From contig WELA01003517.1 in the NCBI GenBank assembly GCA_009602735.1, positions 513,950 to 577,949 of the forward strand: a stretch of 64,000 nucleotides of DNA, given 5' to 3'. Source of the stretch: Mesotaenium endlicherianum. Its lineage: Eukaryota; Streptophyta; Zygnematophyceae; Zygnematales; Mesotaeniaceae. Under the pieces are notes generated by a model. It ran no database searches. It was not told the origin of the DNA and saw nothing but the letters and a program-made list of their open reading frames with translations. The position numbers and the translations under genes are program-made. Each line of letters begins with the position of its first letter. The stretch's first letter is position 1. Positions 1-11,010 of the stretch are shown here, in pieces.

Positions 1-350
1 AGGGCTGCTCGGGAGATAGCCAGAGGCCTGCCAGCATCTCCCTCGCAGAGAGGGCATGTACCCTTGGCTCATGTCATGCAACATCCTTCTGGAATGCCGG
101 TATACGTACCTGTCAGTTTGAGGGCTGCCCAGGAGAAGGCTGCCTCCCTCCAGACTGTGCAGGAGGAAACAGCCCAGCTACTGCGTTCTCCGCGGGGTCC
201 TTACACGGAACCTCCCTCTCTTACAGGCTTCAGAAGACCCCAAGACAGGAGGAGGTCTGGCTCCCCTGAGCGTAGGGCCTCAGGGACATCTCCCTTCTAA
301 TGGCAGTAGGCTCGGGACAAAAGGGACAGCACGCTGTTATTAATGTTAGT

Positions 351-367
351 GTTGTCGAGGCGACAAC
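351..367. repeat. Perfect palindrome upstream of the polypurine tract (element 1)
   Basis: GTTGTCG-AGG-CGACAAC is a 7-bp perfect inverted repeat with a 3-base loop, about 18 bp before the LTR. The same palindrome stands at the equivalent place in element 2 (12358-12374). Conservation in two copies suggests a cis-acting role in the family, which is inference. Confidence 0.75.
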
Positions 368-372
368 ATGAT

Positions 373-385
373 AAGTTGGAGGGAT
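373..385 (+). other. Polypurine tract of element 1
   Basis: AAGTTGGAGGGAT lies immediately before the LTR. This is the position where plus-strand DNA synthesis is primed in LTR retroelements. The same bases precede the 3' LTR of element 2. Confidence 0.7.
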
Positions 386-1106
386 TGTAATGAATCAGTA
401 TATTGGTTGACATAATATTCATGTAAATAATATAATTAAATAAGTTCAGCCTGCTGAACTCTAGTTAATGATCAATCTGCTGGACTTTATATTTAATATC
501 AGTTTAATGACTCGGCCGGAAGCAACAGGCTGATGACAGCTTAAGTCAGCTTGCTGACACATTCTTTGACAGCCAGCTGACTTCCGTACTCGGTAGCAGC
601 GAACTGCCTCGATATGCATCTAAGTGTGGTATGCTAGATGAATGGCCAGATGACATCTCTATGATGGATGGCGATTCGGGATGATGGGAGTTGGCGGTGG
701 ATTTGGTTAACCGAGGTCCTACCAACGTGGTTAACTCCCGAGTAGGCGGTGCCATTGCACTGACCGTTGAACAGTAAACTCATTCCATGTACATATGCTA
801 AGTATTGCTCTCGAGTTCGGCATTCGGGAACGAGGCCAACTCTCTTGTACAGCCTACTGAGAGAGGTTTGAATCCGAGGCGAGAAGCCATTGATACGCAC
901 GGTCTTCTAACCTTGCTTATGTATGAGTTTCCTGATTTGCATTATTGATGCTAGTTTACTCGCATTTGACTTACGAGTATTATTCACTGGTAGTGTGTTG
1001 TCCTTTGCCGTTTAAACAGTTAACGGAAAATACCATCAAGATTACTTGTTGATATAAACATTTTTATTAATTGTTAATCGCCTATTTGGTAAGTCGATTC
1101 ATTTCA
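386..1106 (+). repeat. LTR of element 1 (3' LTR)
   Basis: This 721-bp LTR starts TGTAATGAATCAG and ends GTCGATTCATTTCA, giving TG...CA ends. It matches, in the opposite orientation, the LTRs at 11620-12339, 16760-17473 and 42068-42780. Short ORFs inside it recur in every copy and are only LTR sequence read as protein. Confidence 0.9.
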
Positions 1107-2620
1107 ACTGCGCCGTGCATCCAGCAATGCCGTTAGCTGAGCAGCCTGTGCCCTAGTGAGAGTCCCCCCCAGTTTCCAAGTAGGGACAGCTGATGGTGGC
1201 TCCTGCGCTGCGGCTGGCGCCTCCTGCCCTGCTGCTTGCGTGATCTGTGGGTCTGCAAGCGTCACCTGTCTTGCAACTGGCTGCACTCGGCCTGCCTCGG
1301 GTACCCTCTCCTTGGCAGCTGCTGCCATCTGCCCTGCACCACCTGTAGGCGGCGGAGAGCGTGGAAAAAGAAACGGGGAACAAAACTCCCTGTGTGAGGA
1401 CTCCTGTCTCCTCGTGCCCCCCCCCAGCAAACCAGAACGAGGACCATGACGAGGCGCAGGCGGCTGCTGGGAAGCTGGGCCCTCACGCTGGGAATGCCAT
1501 GTCGTACCAGGCGGGGCGCGGCCGTCGCCGTCGAAATCTCGATGCATGGCGTCAAAGGACTGGTTCATCTCAGGATGACGAGCCTGGGCGTAGAGGGGAG
1601 TCAGGGCCTGTGTCTGCAGGAGAAGCCACGTCAATACGTTTGCATCGATAGTCTGGCCAAGGAGACGCACGCAGTTGACCTCGGTGATGCCGTCCACCTG
1701 TGTGAGGTGCGGAGGGAAGCCCACGCACGCTCCATCTCCACGGCACGAGGTCGTTGGAACATGCCAGTCTTGAGGTTGATGATCATGCCGCGTTGGTCGC
1801 CCATGTAGGCCGCGCTGTCGTAGCGACTCACGAACGTAGGAAGCGCCCGCGTGACGTCGCGGAGGACCTTACACTGGGCCTGAGAAGGATGCGGAAGGGC
1901 GACCACGCGCTGGGCCAGGCGCGCCACGTCGAGGATGGAGTCAACGTTGCGCGTGTGGCGTCGGTGTGCGGCCGCTAATGCCTCAAGCGTGCCTGGCATG
2001 GCCACGTGGGTGAAGTAGGCGCGCACACGATGCGCGAGGGAACTAATCTGAGCTGCGTCAATGACGGCCTCACGACCGACGTAGCTGCTGCAGAGGGAAA
2101 AGTCGGCGCTGACGTTGGGCCGAGAATCGTGGCGGACAGCCACGTTCTCCGACACCCTGGCGAGCGTGTGCGGCGGCTGGCGGTCCTCAACCATGTTGAG
2201 GACGCGGAGTAGGTGCCAGAACAAGGCCGTACGCGGGTCACCAAGCCCGTTGCCCCGTCCCGCAATGGAGAAACACTGGCACTTTCAGCCAGCAATGATG
2301 AGGTCGATGGGCCCGAGGCGCGTGATGTGCTTGGCGGTAATGTCGCGGATGTCCATGGGCCAGTCAATCTGAGCGCGGTAGAAGGCATGCTCAGGGAAGA
2401 GGATTGGAAAACGCTCGTGGCATAAAGCCATCTGCCTGCGGGCGACCTGCTGCGCCTCGCCATCGGGGTCCACGTAGACGTACCAACGTACAGGGATGCC
2501 AGCCTGTAGGGTGGCCAACAACCCTGTCGCAATGCCAACGAAGAGCTCGACAAGGACAATGCCGCCGGGACGCTCGTTGAGCTGTGCGATGTAGATAGGC
2601 GTAGGAAGGGGGCGACAACC
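1107..2620 (-). mobile_element. C5-cytosine DNA methyltransferase domain carried by the retroelement
   Basis: The minus strand encodes a recognisable DNMT fold. It shows a SAM-binding motif I (ELFVGIATG), a motif II/III-like stretch (YVYVDPDG), the lead-in to motif IV (GPIDLIIAG followed by a CQ-containing loop), motif VI (SENV), the AHRVRAYF segment and a C-terminal GFPPHLT ... RLLGQ block like motifs IX-X. GIATG followed by LL, AHR-R and GFP.H.T recall DNMT3-type enzymes more than DNMT1 or bacterial Dcm; this is a pattern judgement. A DNMT catalyses methyl transfer from SAM to cytosine C5. As part of an LTR element it is treated as a fossil. Whether any copy is expressed is unknown. Confidence 0.75.
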
Positions 2621-3249
2621 CAGGGCGGGATCGCCGGCCTGCGCTGGCGGTGGATAGGAGCGCAGCAGACTGTGCTGATGGGGCGCCATGCGGAGGGCCG
2701 CCGCTGCGAGCTCTGCGTAGTGGCGAGTAAGTTGAGGAATGCGCTCGAGCAGCGGCTGCGGGCGAGCCGTGCAAGAATGTGCCTGATAAGTGCGCCAGCG
2801 CGCACGCGCGTCCTGCAAGGCCTCCTCGGGCACTGGGCGGGCCAGAGCCTGAGCGTCGCGCACGCGCTGCTGCTGCCACCGGTCCCTCGTCCTGTAGTCT
2901 GCGTGGTGTGAAGTGGCGTGGGTCAGCTGCTCTGTGGCGGTGCGCTGGGGCAGCTGGGAATGCTGATCAAAGTACGAACGCTGACGCTCGCGAAGATCCG
3001 CCTGAAGGGGCACTGTGCAGACGGAGCGCTCGTCCCAATGTGCTGCCTGTCGAGGACGGACGAGCTGACGTGGGGCGAGTTGGACTCGCGGGCGTAGCGG
3101 CAAAAGAGATGGGAGTCGGACGCGCTCCCGCTGGCTGCGCTGCATGGGCCCTGCGCGTGTTGCGTGCGGATGAGGATGACGGTCGCGGAGGCGCGCAGCG
3201 GTGCGGGCCACCTTATGAGGAGGTGACCCAGACGGCCCGTCGCCGGCTA

Positions 3250-4640
3250 TGTGACTGCGCGGGACGTCGGCAGGCCAGCCAGGCGGCGTTTGGTATAATG
3301 CGTGAGCTCCAGTGGTGGAGGAAGACTAAGCGTCATGCTCTCGGGTGCGGAGATTGCGCGGACCGTCATACGGCGGTGTGACTAAGCGCGGGCGCGTCTC
3401 GCGCAAAGGAGTGACCTCTCTCCCCTCGCGAAGAGGAGTGACCTCTCGTGCGTCCTTGGGAGTGTCGCGCAGAGGCGTTCCTCACGGGCAGCCCTGGTAT
3501 GCTCGCGGATCGGAGTGACCTCGCGTGCACGCCGATCTAGGGGCAGAGTGCGGCGTGCGAAGCGTAGAGCTGGCCCGGCATAGGGGGAAGGACCTGTACG
3601 CCGAGGACCGAGGATGCTGATCATGGCCACTGTCTGGTGCGCACATCCGGCACGCGGGTCGATAGCGGAGAAAGGAACCGTGGAGGCAGTGCTGGCGGAG
3701 GCGCGACCTGGCCAGCCTGTGCTCAGGCTGTTGCCAGCGAACAAGTGCGTGACGTCACGGCACTCGTTGCTCGTCAAACAATCGTGCTGTATCGGACGAC
3801 TAGGCCTGCCGGCGCATGGATGGGCTCGACAGGGATTGGCCGTGGTCTCGTGTGAGAGAGAACTGAAGCCGAGAGGCCCTATAGGGTGGCGTTGAACGCG
3901 AGCTGTAGGCGTGGGCGGCGGTGGCTCTGCCCACGACTGGGCTGCGGGCTCCTCTGCGGCCTCCTGGGACCACTCCTGCCACTCCTCCTCCTCGCTGCTC
4001 AATGACGCGTCGTCGGACCTGCCTGGGAACGCAGCCTGCCTCATGGCCTCGTCCTCAGACGTGGTAGTGCGTGGCCATGAGTGGCCTGTCCTGTGCGACA
4101 GTGAGGGTGAGGGCAACTGTGAGGCCATGCGATATTGAAAGGCGACCCCCACAGGCACGTCATGCCGTACGCGGACGTGTGATCTCGAGGAGGGTTTGCT
4201 CGTCGCAAGAGGCAGTGGTTGAGGTATGGCTGCTGCGGCTGTGGCTGCGTCATGAGCGTGAGCTGCAGCAGTAAGAGCAGCCGTGGCAACGGCGTGTGCC
4301 TCTACGGCGTCTGCCGCCATCTGATGCACCATGGCGTTATGCGCGGCGTAGATCCGCACTGTCTCCCTAGCTTGTGCGGCCAGAGCGTCAGCCTGCTCCT
4401 GGGGCGTGAGGTGGAGCTCGGCACCAGACAGCTCGGGATCCTCCTCCTGCGTCTCCAGTAAGTCGGCGTCGACGGAGACCTCGTCATCCTTGGCTCCCCC
4501 CTTATTGGTCTGAACCACAGACCGACCGTCGTCCAGCGCCATGAAGCCGTAGAGGGCGGACTCAGCTGAGCGACGATCCAAGATGTCAAGTGGCACAGAT
4601 GCAGTGTGGGTCCCCCCCTGACTGCCAGTCAGATCGTTAG
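3250..4640 (-). mobile_element. Linker region of the methyltransferase element
   Basis: This GC-rich stretch between the protease and methyltransferase parts has a long open frame (3382-4761, minus) rich in Ala, Arg, Ser and acidic runs. No domain is recognised. It is probably disordered linker or spacer of the polyprotein. Confidence 0.4.
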
Positions 4641-5000
4641 AAGACCCGCTCCACCCAGTTATCCACTGCGGCGCCGATAGGAAAGAGAATGACCTGGCCA
4701 AGGAGCACGTCGAAGGTCTCGGAGCGAGTGACCAACGCATGCCGGTGGATGGTCGTCTCATCCGGAGTGCCGGGCCAAAAGGTGAGGCGAAGGGCCAGCC
4801 GCGTGCGCCCGGTGACGGTCTCGGACGTGCCGGTAGCGGTGTTGATCCGCGTAGGCAAATCCTCTAGGTCGGCTGATGAGAGGCCCACCTGGCGAAAGTA
4901 GCGCAGGCTGATGAGGACTGGCTGGGCGCTAGTGTCAAACATGATGCGCTGCGGGGCCTGCGTGTTGACCAGCACGATGCCCTGCGAATTATCCAAAAAC
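4637..5000 (-). mobile_element. Retroviral-type aspartic protease domain of element 2a
   Basis: The minus strand reads a start of the form IVLVNTQ, then MFDTSAQPVLIS, a middle part with LRLTFW and an end with FDVLLGQVILF. The DTxA-like loop with hydrophobic flanks and the later LLG-type strand are the usual signature of a retropepsin. The place between gag and the next domain fits a Gag-Pro polyprotein. Confidence 0.65.
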
Positions 5001-5244
5001 GCAGCGTTAGGCGTACTGATCCGTCTGCGCTCATGCGCAGGTCGCGCGGGTGCAGAGAGCACCGCGGCTGCCGCGTCTGACGTTGGCCTGCTGTCAGAGG
5101 CCTGCTGGCTGGCCCTGCGCGACTGAAGCAGTAGCTGGGTTGCCTGCCGTGTGGCTTCCATCGACACGCCGAGCTCCGCGAAGGAGACTGCGGGCATGCG
5201 GTGAAGCGCCAGCGAGATGACCTCGGCGCTGAGCTGCACCGTTG

Positions 5245-7366
5245 TCATCGGCGAGGCCATCGCGTGAGGCGCGAAGGCTGCTGGCGCTGCTGGCGTGTCC
5301 AGCACGCGGAACGAGCGGGGCAGACGCGGCGCGTCCTCCGTGCGATGCCCTTCATCCGGCTCGGCGCGCTTCTGTGCCACCGCTGGGCGTCCGGTTGCCA
5401 CCGAAGCGTGCTTGCGCCGTGCGCTGCCGTCTGCTGTGCGGCCTCCAAGTGGCACTGTGCGTGCGCAGCAGACCAGAATGGGGCCGCACGCGGCTGTAAC
5501 AGCAGGCGCAGCCGCTTGGACAGCCAGTACACGAGCGGATGCACACCTGGCACTGGCGTACCTGGTGCTGGTGCTCCCAGCGCGGATGCACGTGGCGCTG
5601 GCGCACCTGGCGCTGGCGCGTTCGGCGCAGGCGCACCTGGCGCTAGCGTCGTGGGGGTAGCGAGAGCGAGTGCGGCCGCTCTTGAGCATGCCTGCGCAGT
5701 CGCCTGGCATGCTGACTCAGCCGTCGCTGCTGGCGCTGCCTCGGCAATCGGAAGGCCGCCAGGTGGCGCTGGCCCACCTGGTACTGGCACCGTGAGATGC
5801 GCTGGCTTGGGTCCTCCTGCAGCTGGCGCCTCGGCAAACGCTGGTGCCTCCGTTGGGGCGGCTGTGAATGCCAGCGCCGCTTTGGCCGCAGGCGCTTCGG
5901 CTACTGGCACTAACGCCGAGGCTGGCGCAAGCTTGGCTGCTGGCAGCCTGACAAGTGGCGCTTTGAGGGGCGCCCTCCAGGTAGCGCGTGCGCTCGCCGG
6001 GACCCTTGCTACGCTTATCGCGCAGTCCCAAGGGTTTTGTGCGCAGCCAGAGTTTAAGCCCTGGCTGTACGCAGCCGTGTGCGTGCTGTCGCAGCTCCGA
6101 ATGGAGATGCAACCGCACAGCGCGATCGGGAGATGTCGCTCCTTGACTCGGGATGACAGTCGCGGCCGCCAGATATGCGCTGGGTGGGTCGGACTTTGTG
6201 CGCGTGCCAAATGGCGGCATGTGTGCGCAGCTGCTGTACGCAGCAGCTGACGTGGCTGTCGTGAGGTGGTCACGTGGCTGGCTACTGAGTGAGCCTTGCA
6301 GTGCGGTGCGCGGCGTGTGCGGGCGTGTGCAGCCATACGCAGCTGTGTAGCTGACGTCAGGCAAAGTCTCGCCAGCTGCGCACGCGTCAGGTGCGGCGGC
6401 TGCTGGCGCGGCTGCCAGGACTCGCGCAGGTGTGTTCGCTGGGGGGCTGCCAAGTGGCGCCTCCCAATTGCTCCTGGGGTTGCGGGGGCTGGTGTCCGGT
6501 CCAACATCCAGGTCGATGTTGGCTGCCTCGGACGCCGCTCGCGACGCCCTCCCCCCGATGCGTGCGTACGTCGAAGCCCCCGTAGCGCAAATTGCGTCAG
6601 CGCGAGAGTTTTGTGCGCAGCCAGGGTTTAAGCCCTGGCTTTGCACAGCCGTGAGCGTGCCGTCGGCGCTCCGCATGGCAATTTGGCCGCACAGCGCAAT
6701 CAAGGATGTCCCCTCCTGACTGGGAATGGCGATCGCGGCCGTCGAATCTGCGCTGGCCGTGCCGGACTGCGTGCGCGCGCCACGTGGAAGGACGTGTGCA
6801 CCGCTGGCATGCGCAGCTGCTGCTGTGGCTGTCGAGTTGCAATCGTGTAGCTGGCTGCCCGGCAAGCCTCGCGTCGCCGTGTGAGGTGTGAGCAGACGCG
6901 TGAGAGCGCGAGTGTGCGCGTGGCTGCCGACAAGAGCGGCCTGGCCTGCCGGACACGCGGCAAGTGTCGGCGCCTGCTGGACCCTGCTGCTTGCAGCAGC
7001 CAACAGGGTGAGACCCTCCTGGTGTTGCCGGCTGGTGCACAGATCTACGCACGGAAGGGCAACGCGTACGGCAAGGGCCGCGGCAGCCGTGTGTGCTGCA
7101 GACGTGTCACTCAGCTGGCGAGCGCGCCCTGTCGCGACAGCTGTCGATACGCAGACTGCCGGCAGCACTGCTGGCGTCAGCAGGGCGGCGCAGACGAGAG
7201 GGGCTGCCGAAGCCTGCGGCTGTGCTGGCGTGGGTGCCGGACCGTCTAGGGGCGCGTCGGGAGCTGCAGCGTTTGTGACGCCGGGTAGCAGGACCGCATG
7301 AGCCTGCAGCCTGCCATCTATCAGCCCGACCGGACGAGTGCAGCGGCTGCTGACGGACATCAGCAC
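5245..7366 (-). mobile_element. Ala/Pro/Gln-rich low-complexity part of element 2a with an internal duplication
   Basis: A very GC-rich region between gag and protease. Several frames on both strands are open because of base composition. A block around 6030-6290 is repeated about 573 bp on, at 6608-6870; both contain the phrase tttgtgcgcagccag followed by a similar 250-bp stretch. The duplication is internal to the element. Confidence 0.55.
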
Positions 7367-7486
7367 AGAGTGCGCAGGTCTGGCAGAAGCGTCTGCACAG
7401 ACGCCTGCAGCGCTGGTCGCCGTAGCTCTGTCGTGGGGCGGGCGCGTGCGAGGCTGCAGCGCTGCTATAGCGCCAGGTGCCAGCCT

Positions 7487-8935
7487 CTAGGGCTGCCACG
7501 TATAGGCGTCATGAAAGTGCGCAGGAGCTGCAAAGACGCCAGCTGTCGGAGCTGAAGCGTTGGACTGCAGGACGCGTGCGAAGAGGGCTCCGCACGCGTC
7601 GTAACTGTCGGTGGCGACGAGACCGCGGAGTCTGGCGATGTCTGCGTTGGCCTCTACGAGGGCGTCACTGACGTCGTCGAAACTGTAGTAAACGGCTCCA
7701 GGGGTCAGCGCGGCGTCCATTGTAGCCGAGGCTGCCGTCATCGAGGGGCGTCCACCCGTGCAAGGGTTACGCCTGCCCCAAAGTCCTGCTGCTGGCGCAG
7801 GGCAGTCACGAGCACGTTTGTTCTCGACGTCGCGCTTCTTCTGCAGGCATACGATTTGCAAGTGGCCGGCCTTGCCACAGTAGGTGCAGTCACCGGGCTT
7901 GCCATTCTGCGCAATAGTGCAGTTCTGGCGAGCGTGGCCCGTCTTCCCGCAAGACCAACAGGGGTCGCTCGTCGTGGCGGCCATGGAAATGCGGCCACGC
8001 GGAGCCCCGCGCTGCTGGGTCTGCTGGGACAGCTGAGAGCGCTGGGGTTGCTGCTGCTGCTGGGGCTGGCGAGCCGGAGTCGGGCGCATCGTTGTGGATG
8101 GCAGCACCGAAGACTCCTGGCGTACGCCCGTGGATGCGAGGCCTACACGGTCGCTAATGTTGCTCCGTGCGGCGGCCAAGCTCTGCTTCTCGACTGAGAG
8201 GTAAGCGTCCTCCAGCGAGTACGCGGAGCCGATGTGGTAGATGAGAGGAGCCATGGCTGGCTCTCTCAAACGTGGCTCTACGGCGCGCAAGAAGATCTCC
8301 GCTGCCTCCCGGTCAGTGACGGTGCCAATGTCTCGGCGAAGGTGCGTCAAGCGGCGGTACATCATGCGGATTGTCTTGTTCTTGCGGCGGAAGAAGTGGT
8401 GCAGCTCGTACACCTTCTCTTTGGTCGCGGCCTGGAACTCCTTCCTGAGGACGTCCCAAAAGGCCTTGACCGGATCAGCGAGGAGGGTCTCCACTGGGGG
8501 TTCCCCCACAGGCTCTGTGCGTGCGTAGATTTCGTCGCCCTTCTCACGGAATGTGTCACGGGCCTCGTAGAGGAGATAGCGCATGAGCGTAAAGAACACG
8601 TCGCGCTTAGTAAGCGTGGGCGTCTTAAGCCACGCGGTCACGAACTCAGCCTCGAACTCTGAGATGGTGTCGTCCACATCACAGGTTCCTGGTCTGCCGC
8701 TGAAGCGGAAGAGGGAGGACCTGTCAGCCTTGACCTCGTGGTCACCTGCCATGGGATACCAGGAATCGTGGTGAGCCCGACGAGATTCGGCTCAGGGACA
8801 ATCACAGAAAGCACGAGTGCCAACTGCTCCCCTTCAGAGGGTTCAGTGACAATACTGAGATCGGAGTCTGAGTCTTCTCCACTAACCCCTTTGTAGTAAG
8901 GCTGGTAAGCACGCCCACTACGGGTAGGCATACGC
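7487..8935 (-). mobile_element. Gag region with two CCHC zinc knuckles (element 2a)
   Basis: The minus strand encodes a capsid-like helical protein of Ty3/gypsy pattern: FRFSGRPG near the start, then a run with FWDVLRKEF and YRRLTHLRRD. A Gln/Pro-rich spacer and two zinc knuckles follow, CWSCGKTGHARQNC and CTYCGKAGHLQIVC, both C-x2-C-x4-H-x4-C. An upstream segment starting MPTRSGRAYQP (8638-8931) is probably the N-terminal part. Gag packages element RNA. Treated as a fossil. Confidence 0.75.
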
Positions 8936-10107
8936 TGAAGATTCTAATTGCGTGCAGGCAAAGAGAGATCTTTTTAGAAGTAAGGAGTGTGTACTCTCCA
9001 GAGTGAGCACCTCAAGACTGTAATCTGGTAGGAAAACAACTAATGAAGTCTGGCCCAAAAGATCACTGGAAGCACATCATGATCTTCAAGAGTAGTCCTA
9101 TGGCAGGGGGTATGAGCTGTGACTTTGCTCACCGCTTGTGAAGTTCTTCTAGTGATTGGAAGCCAGAAAGGCTTGCTCTACACAAGAGAGGGACAAAGTG
9201 GTCCTGAAAACACAAGAGATAAAAGTGTAAGCTTTACTGATAATCTCTGTGACTTACAACTGGCATAATGGGACTTCTGAAAAGATGTTCCTCTAGGGAC
9301 ATCTCTAGCACTTATACTCCTGAAAACCCGGCGTCGTATGCGGCGGATCCAATGCATGTAGTCACTCTAGGAGGCTCTCCTATGTCCACTAATGTGTACA
9401 AGGCATGTACTAGCACTCCTGTAGGCTAAGCATAACTCAAACCAATCAAAGCAAAGCACGTAGAATATGCTGAGTGTCTCTCATTGGTGGAGCTTACCTT
9501 GGGTAGTTCTACCTAGATAGCGCCTCAAAAGTGACTCTGAAACTTGAAGAAGCTTCTTCTAGGAGTAGGTGATGCAGTCACCAAGTTATAGCCTCAATGA
9601 TGCACTTATATTGTAGAAACGCAAGACTTATGTAGTCTAAAGGGCTCGCGGATTTGTGCGCACAAAGCTAGGGGTCCTTGGGGTCACCAATAGTCAACAT
9701 TGTCACCTTGGGGTGCATTGAGTCACATGTTGGCCATTTGGTGTGATTCCGCTAGGTGTCGAAAGGAGTGCGGACTAGATCGCGTCTATCTCGCTCGATA
9801 ATTAACCAAATGACGCGAGACCGGTGCCATTCGGAAGATGCTTCGATGCGCTACACTTTGGTGACTTGGAGATCTAGAGAAGTTCAACATATGGATGCGT
9901 GAAGTCAATGCAAAGTTGGTCTTCCTAGGTTGATGGTTCACACACGTAGAACTTGGTTTTTTACGTCAACCTCGACTTAATACATCATGACATCTGTGTA
10001 AAATCATTGCAATCGTTATGTTCTTGTTTTTAGTGCTTTGATTTTTATTGCGTAGTGAAAGTACGCATAATGGTACTGAGGGTGGAGTCCGATAAATTCT
10101 GACGCGT
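8936..10107. other. No gene seen; expected place of the leader and 5' LTR of element 2a
   Basis: Base composition drops from GC-rich to balanced at about 8.94 kb. No coding sequence or known motif was recognised. The 5' LTR of the methyltransferase element should lie here, but its edges cannot be set without a second LTR copy. Confidence 0.4.
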
Positions 10108-10470
10108 ATGTCAATCATTTTTGACTCCACACGAGTTGCTTTGGAGAAAGATCTGGAGGCGTTATGTTTGAAAGAATCTGAATCGACCTCTTTAGGTCCA
10201 CTCCAAAAAGTTCAATTGAGTTTCTTCCAATCTAATTTTGAAATGTACACTCCACAAACTGTGGAGGAAATTCCTAGAAGTCACTGTAAAATGACATTTT
10301 GATACACAAAATACATAAATTAAGTTTGGAATGGAAAATGAAAACTTTTTACTACAAGCTTGATTCACATTTGTCCCTTAAGAAATCGACACATAACAAA
10401 ACCCATAAACCCTAGCTCTTCATTGCACCGTAGGAAAGTAGTGAGCAAAATTCTAGCCTCCAGGTCTTAC
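10108..10470. repeat. AT-rich dispersed repeat, copy 1
   Basis: The segment near 10385-10465 (cgacacataac ... ccctagct ... ttgcac.gta..aaagtagtgagca) recurs, diverged, at 17845-17925. A weaker third relative lies around 18880-18960. No coding content is recognised; the repeat family is unknown. Confidence 0.55.
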
Positions 10471-10514
10471 GCTTGACTGCATGCGTTTGATTTGCTTTGT
10501 TAGCACAATACGCG

Positions 10515-11000
10515 TGTAATGAATCAGTTCATTGTTTATTTAATTAATTGTATGTGCACATATATCATTCGCTAGATAGTAAGTCAATATACTCACATGT
10601 GCGAGTTCATCAAAATGAATATGTATCGATATAATGCGAGTTTACTTACTTTGTCGAAAAGGTCAGCAGGATGACTTTTATATCATTGTAGTTTGCTGAC
10701 TTCGTCAAAAAGGTCAGCAGGGTAACATTTTGTATCAAAGTATAGTTGGCTGAGATTATCTGTATATATAGGACATAATATATCAGTAGGTCCATGTGTA
10801 GTAAAGCTCGTATAATAATAGACAGTATACTTGGATTCAGTACGCTGAGGTTAGATATATACATTTAGATGATTATTTGTAAATTAGCACATGTGACCGT
10901 AGTGTACTGAAAGTTGGGAGGTCCACTGAGATTTGGTAAACCGATGTCCTACCAGTGTGGTCAACTCTTGGGTAGGCAGACCCGTCGTCAGTCAACTGAA
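10515..11000 (+). repeat. Diverged LTR relative
   Basis: It begins TGTAATGAATCAG, the same 13 bases as the LTR of element 1. About 400 bp later it has a block (10925-11010) like the accgaggtcctacca/gtcaactc core of those LTRs. Between these anchors the sequence differs. It looks like an old or sister-family solo LTR. The right edge is uncertain. Confidence 0.45.
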
Positions 11001-11010
11001 CAGTTAGGAC

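Larger units (their letters stand above)
1..1106 (+). mobile_element. 3' end of a Ty3-type LTR retroelement (element 1)
   Basis: This is the downstream end of a plus-strand LTR retroelement whose body lies left of the window. Positions 64-300 encode the C-terminal part of a protein containing HPSGMPVYV and SPRGP. The same stretch is recognisable in the ORF next to the 3' LTR of element 2 (12452-12868, minus strand), so the two are one family. A palindrome, a polypurine tract and the LTR (386-1106) follow in that order. It is a fossil; how whole it is cannot be judged from this piece. The right LTR edge abuts coding sequence of another element, so element 1 inserted into that older element. 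Confidence 0.8.
1107..8935 (-). mobile_element. GC-rich LTR retroelement with gag, protease and a cytosine DNA methyltransferase (element 2a)
   Basis: This minus-strand element is a fossil and contrasts with its AT-rich flanks by a very high GC content. Reading from high to low coordinates it shows a Ty3-type gag with two CCHC zinc knuckles, a long Ala/Pro/Gln-rich region, a retroviral-type aspartic protease, a basic linker and a C5-cytosine DNA methyltransferase domain. Reverse transcriptase and integrase are not visible. Element 1 has inserted into it at the left, so any such parts would lie beyond the window. It looks broken, with several interruptions of the reading frame. The family is inferred as Ty3/gypsy from the gag pattern. 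Its own LTRs could not be delimited because only one end falls in the window. Confidence 0.7.

Noticed and set aside
546-900. Short conserved ORFs in all LTR copies (also at 12000-12180, 16963-17317 and 42273-42600)
   Set aside because: They are LTR sequence read as protein. They keep their similarity because the LTRs are copies, not because they code.
1107-2620. Bacterial contamination as source of the DNA methyltransferase
   Set aside because: It is flanked by eukaryotic LTR elements on both sides, lies on the same strand as a CCHC gag and retropepsin, and its motif pattern is DNMT3-like, not Dcm-like.
5201-6250. A 349-aa plus-strand frame opposite the methyltransferase element
   Set aside because: It is a composition shadow: very GC-rich, Ala/Gly-rich and antisense to the gag-protease spacer, with no domain.
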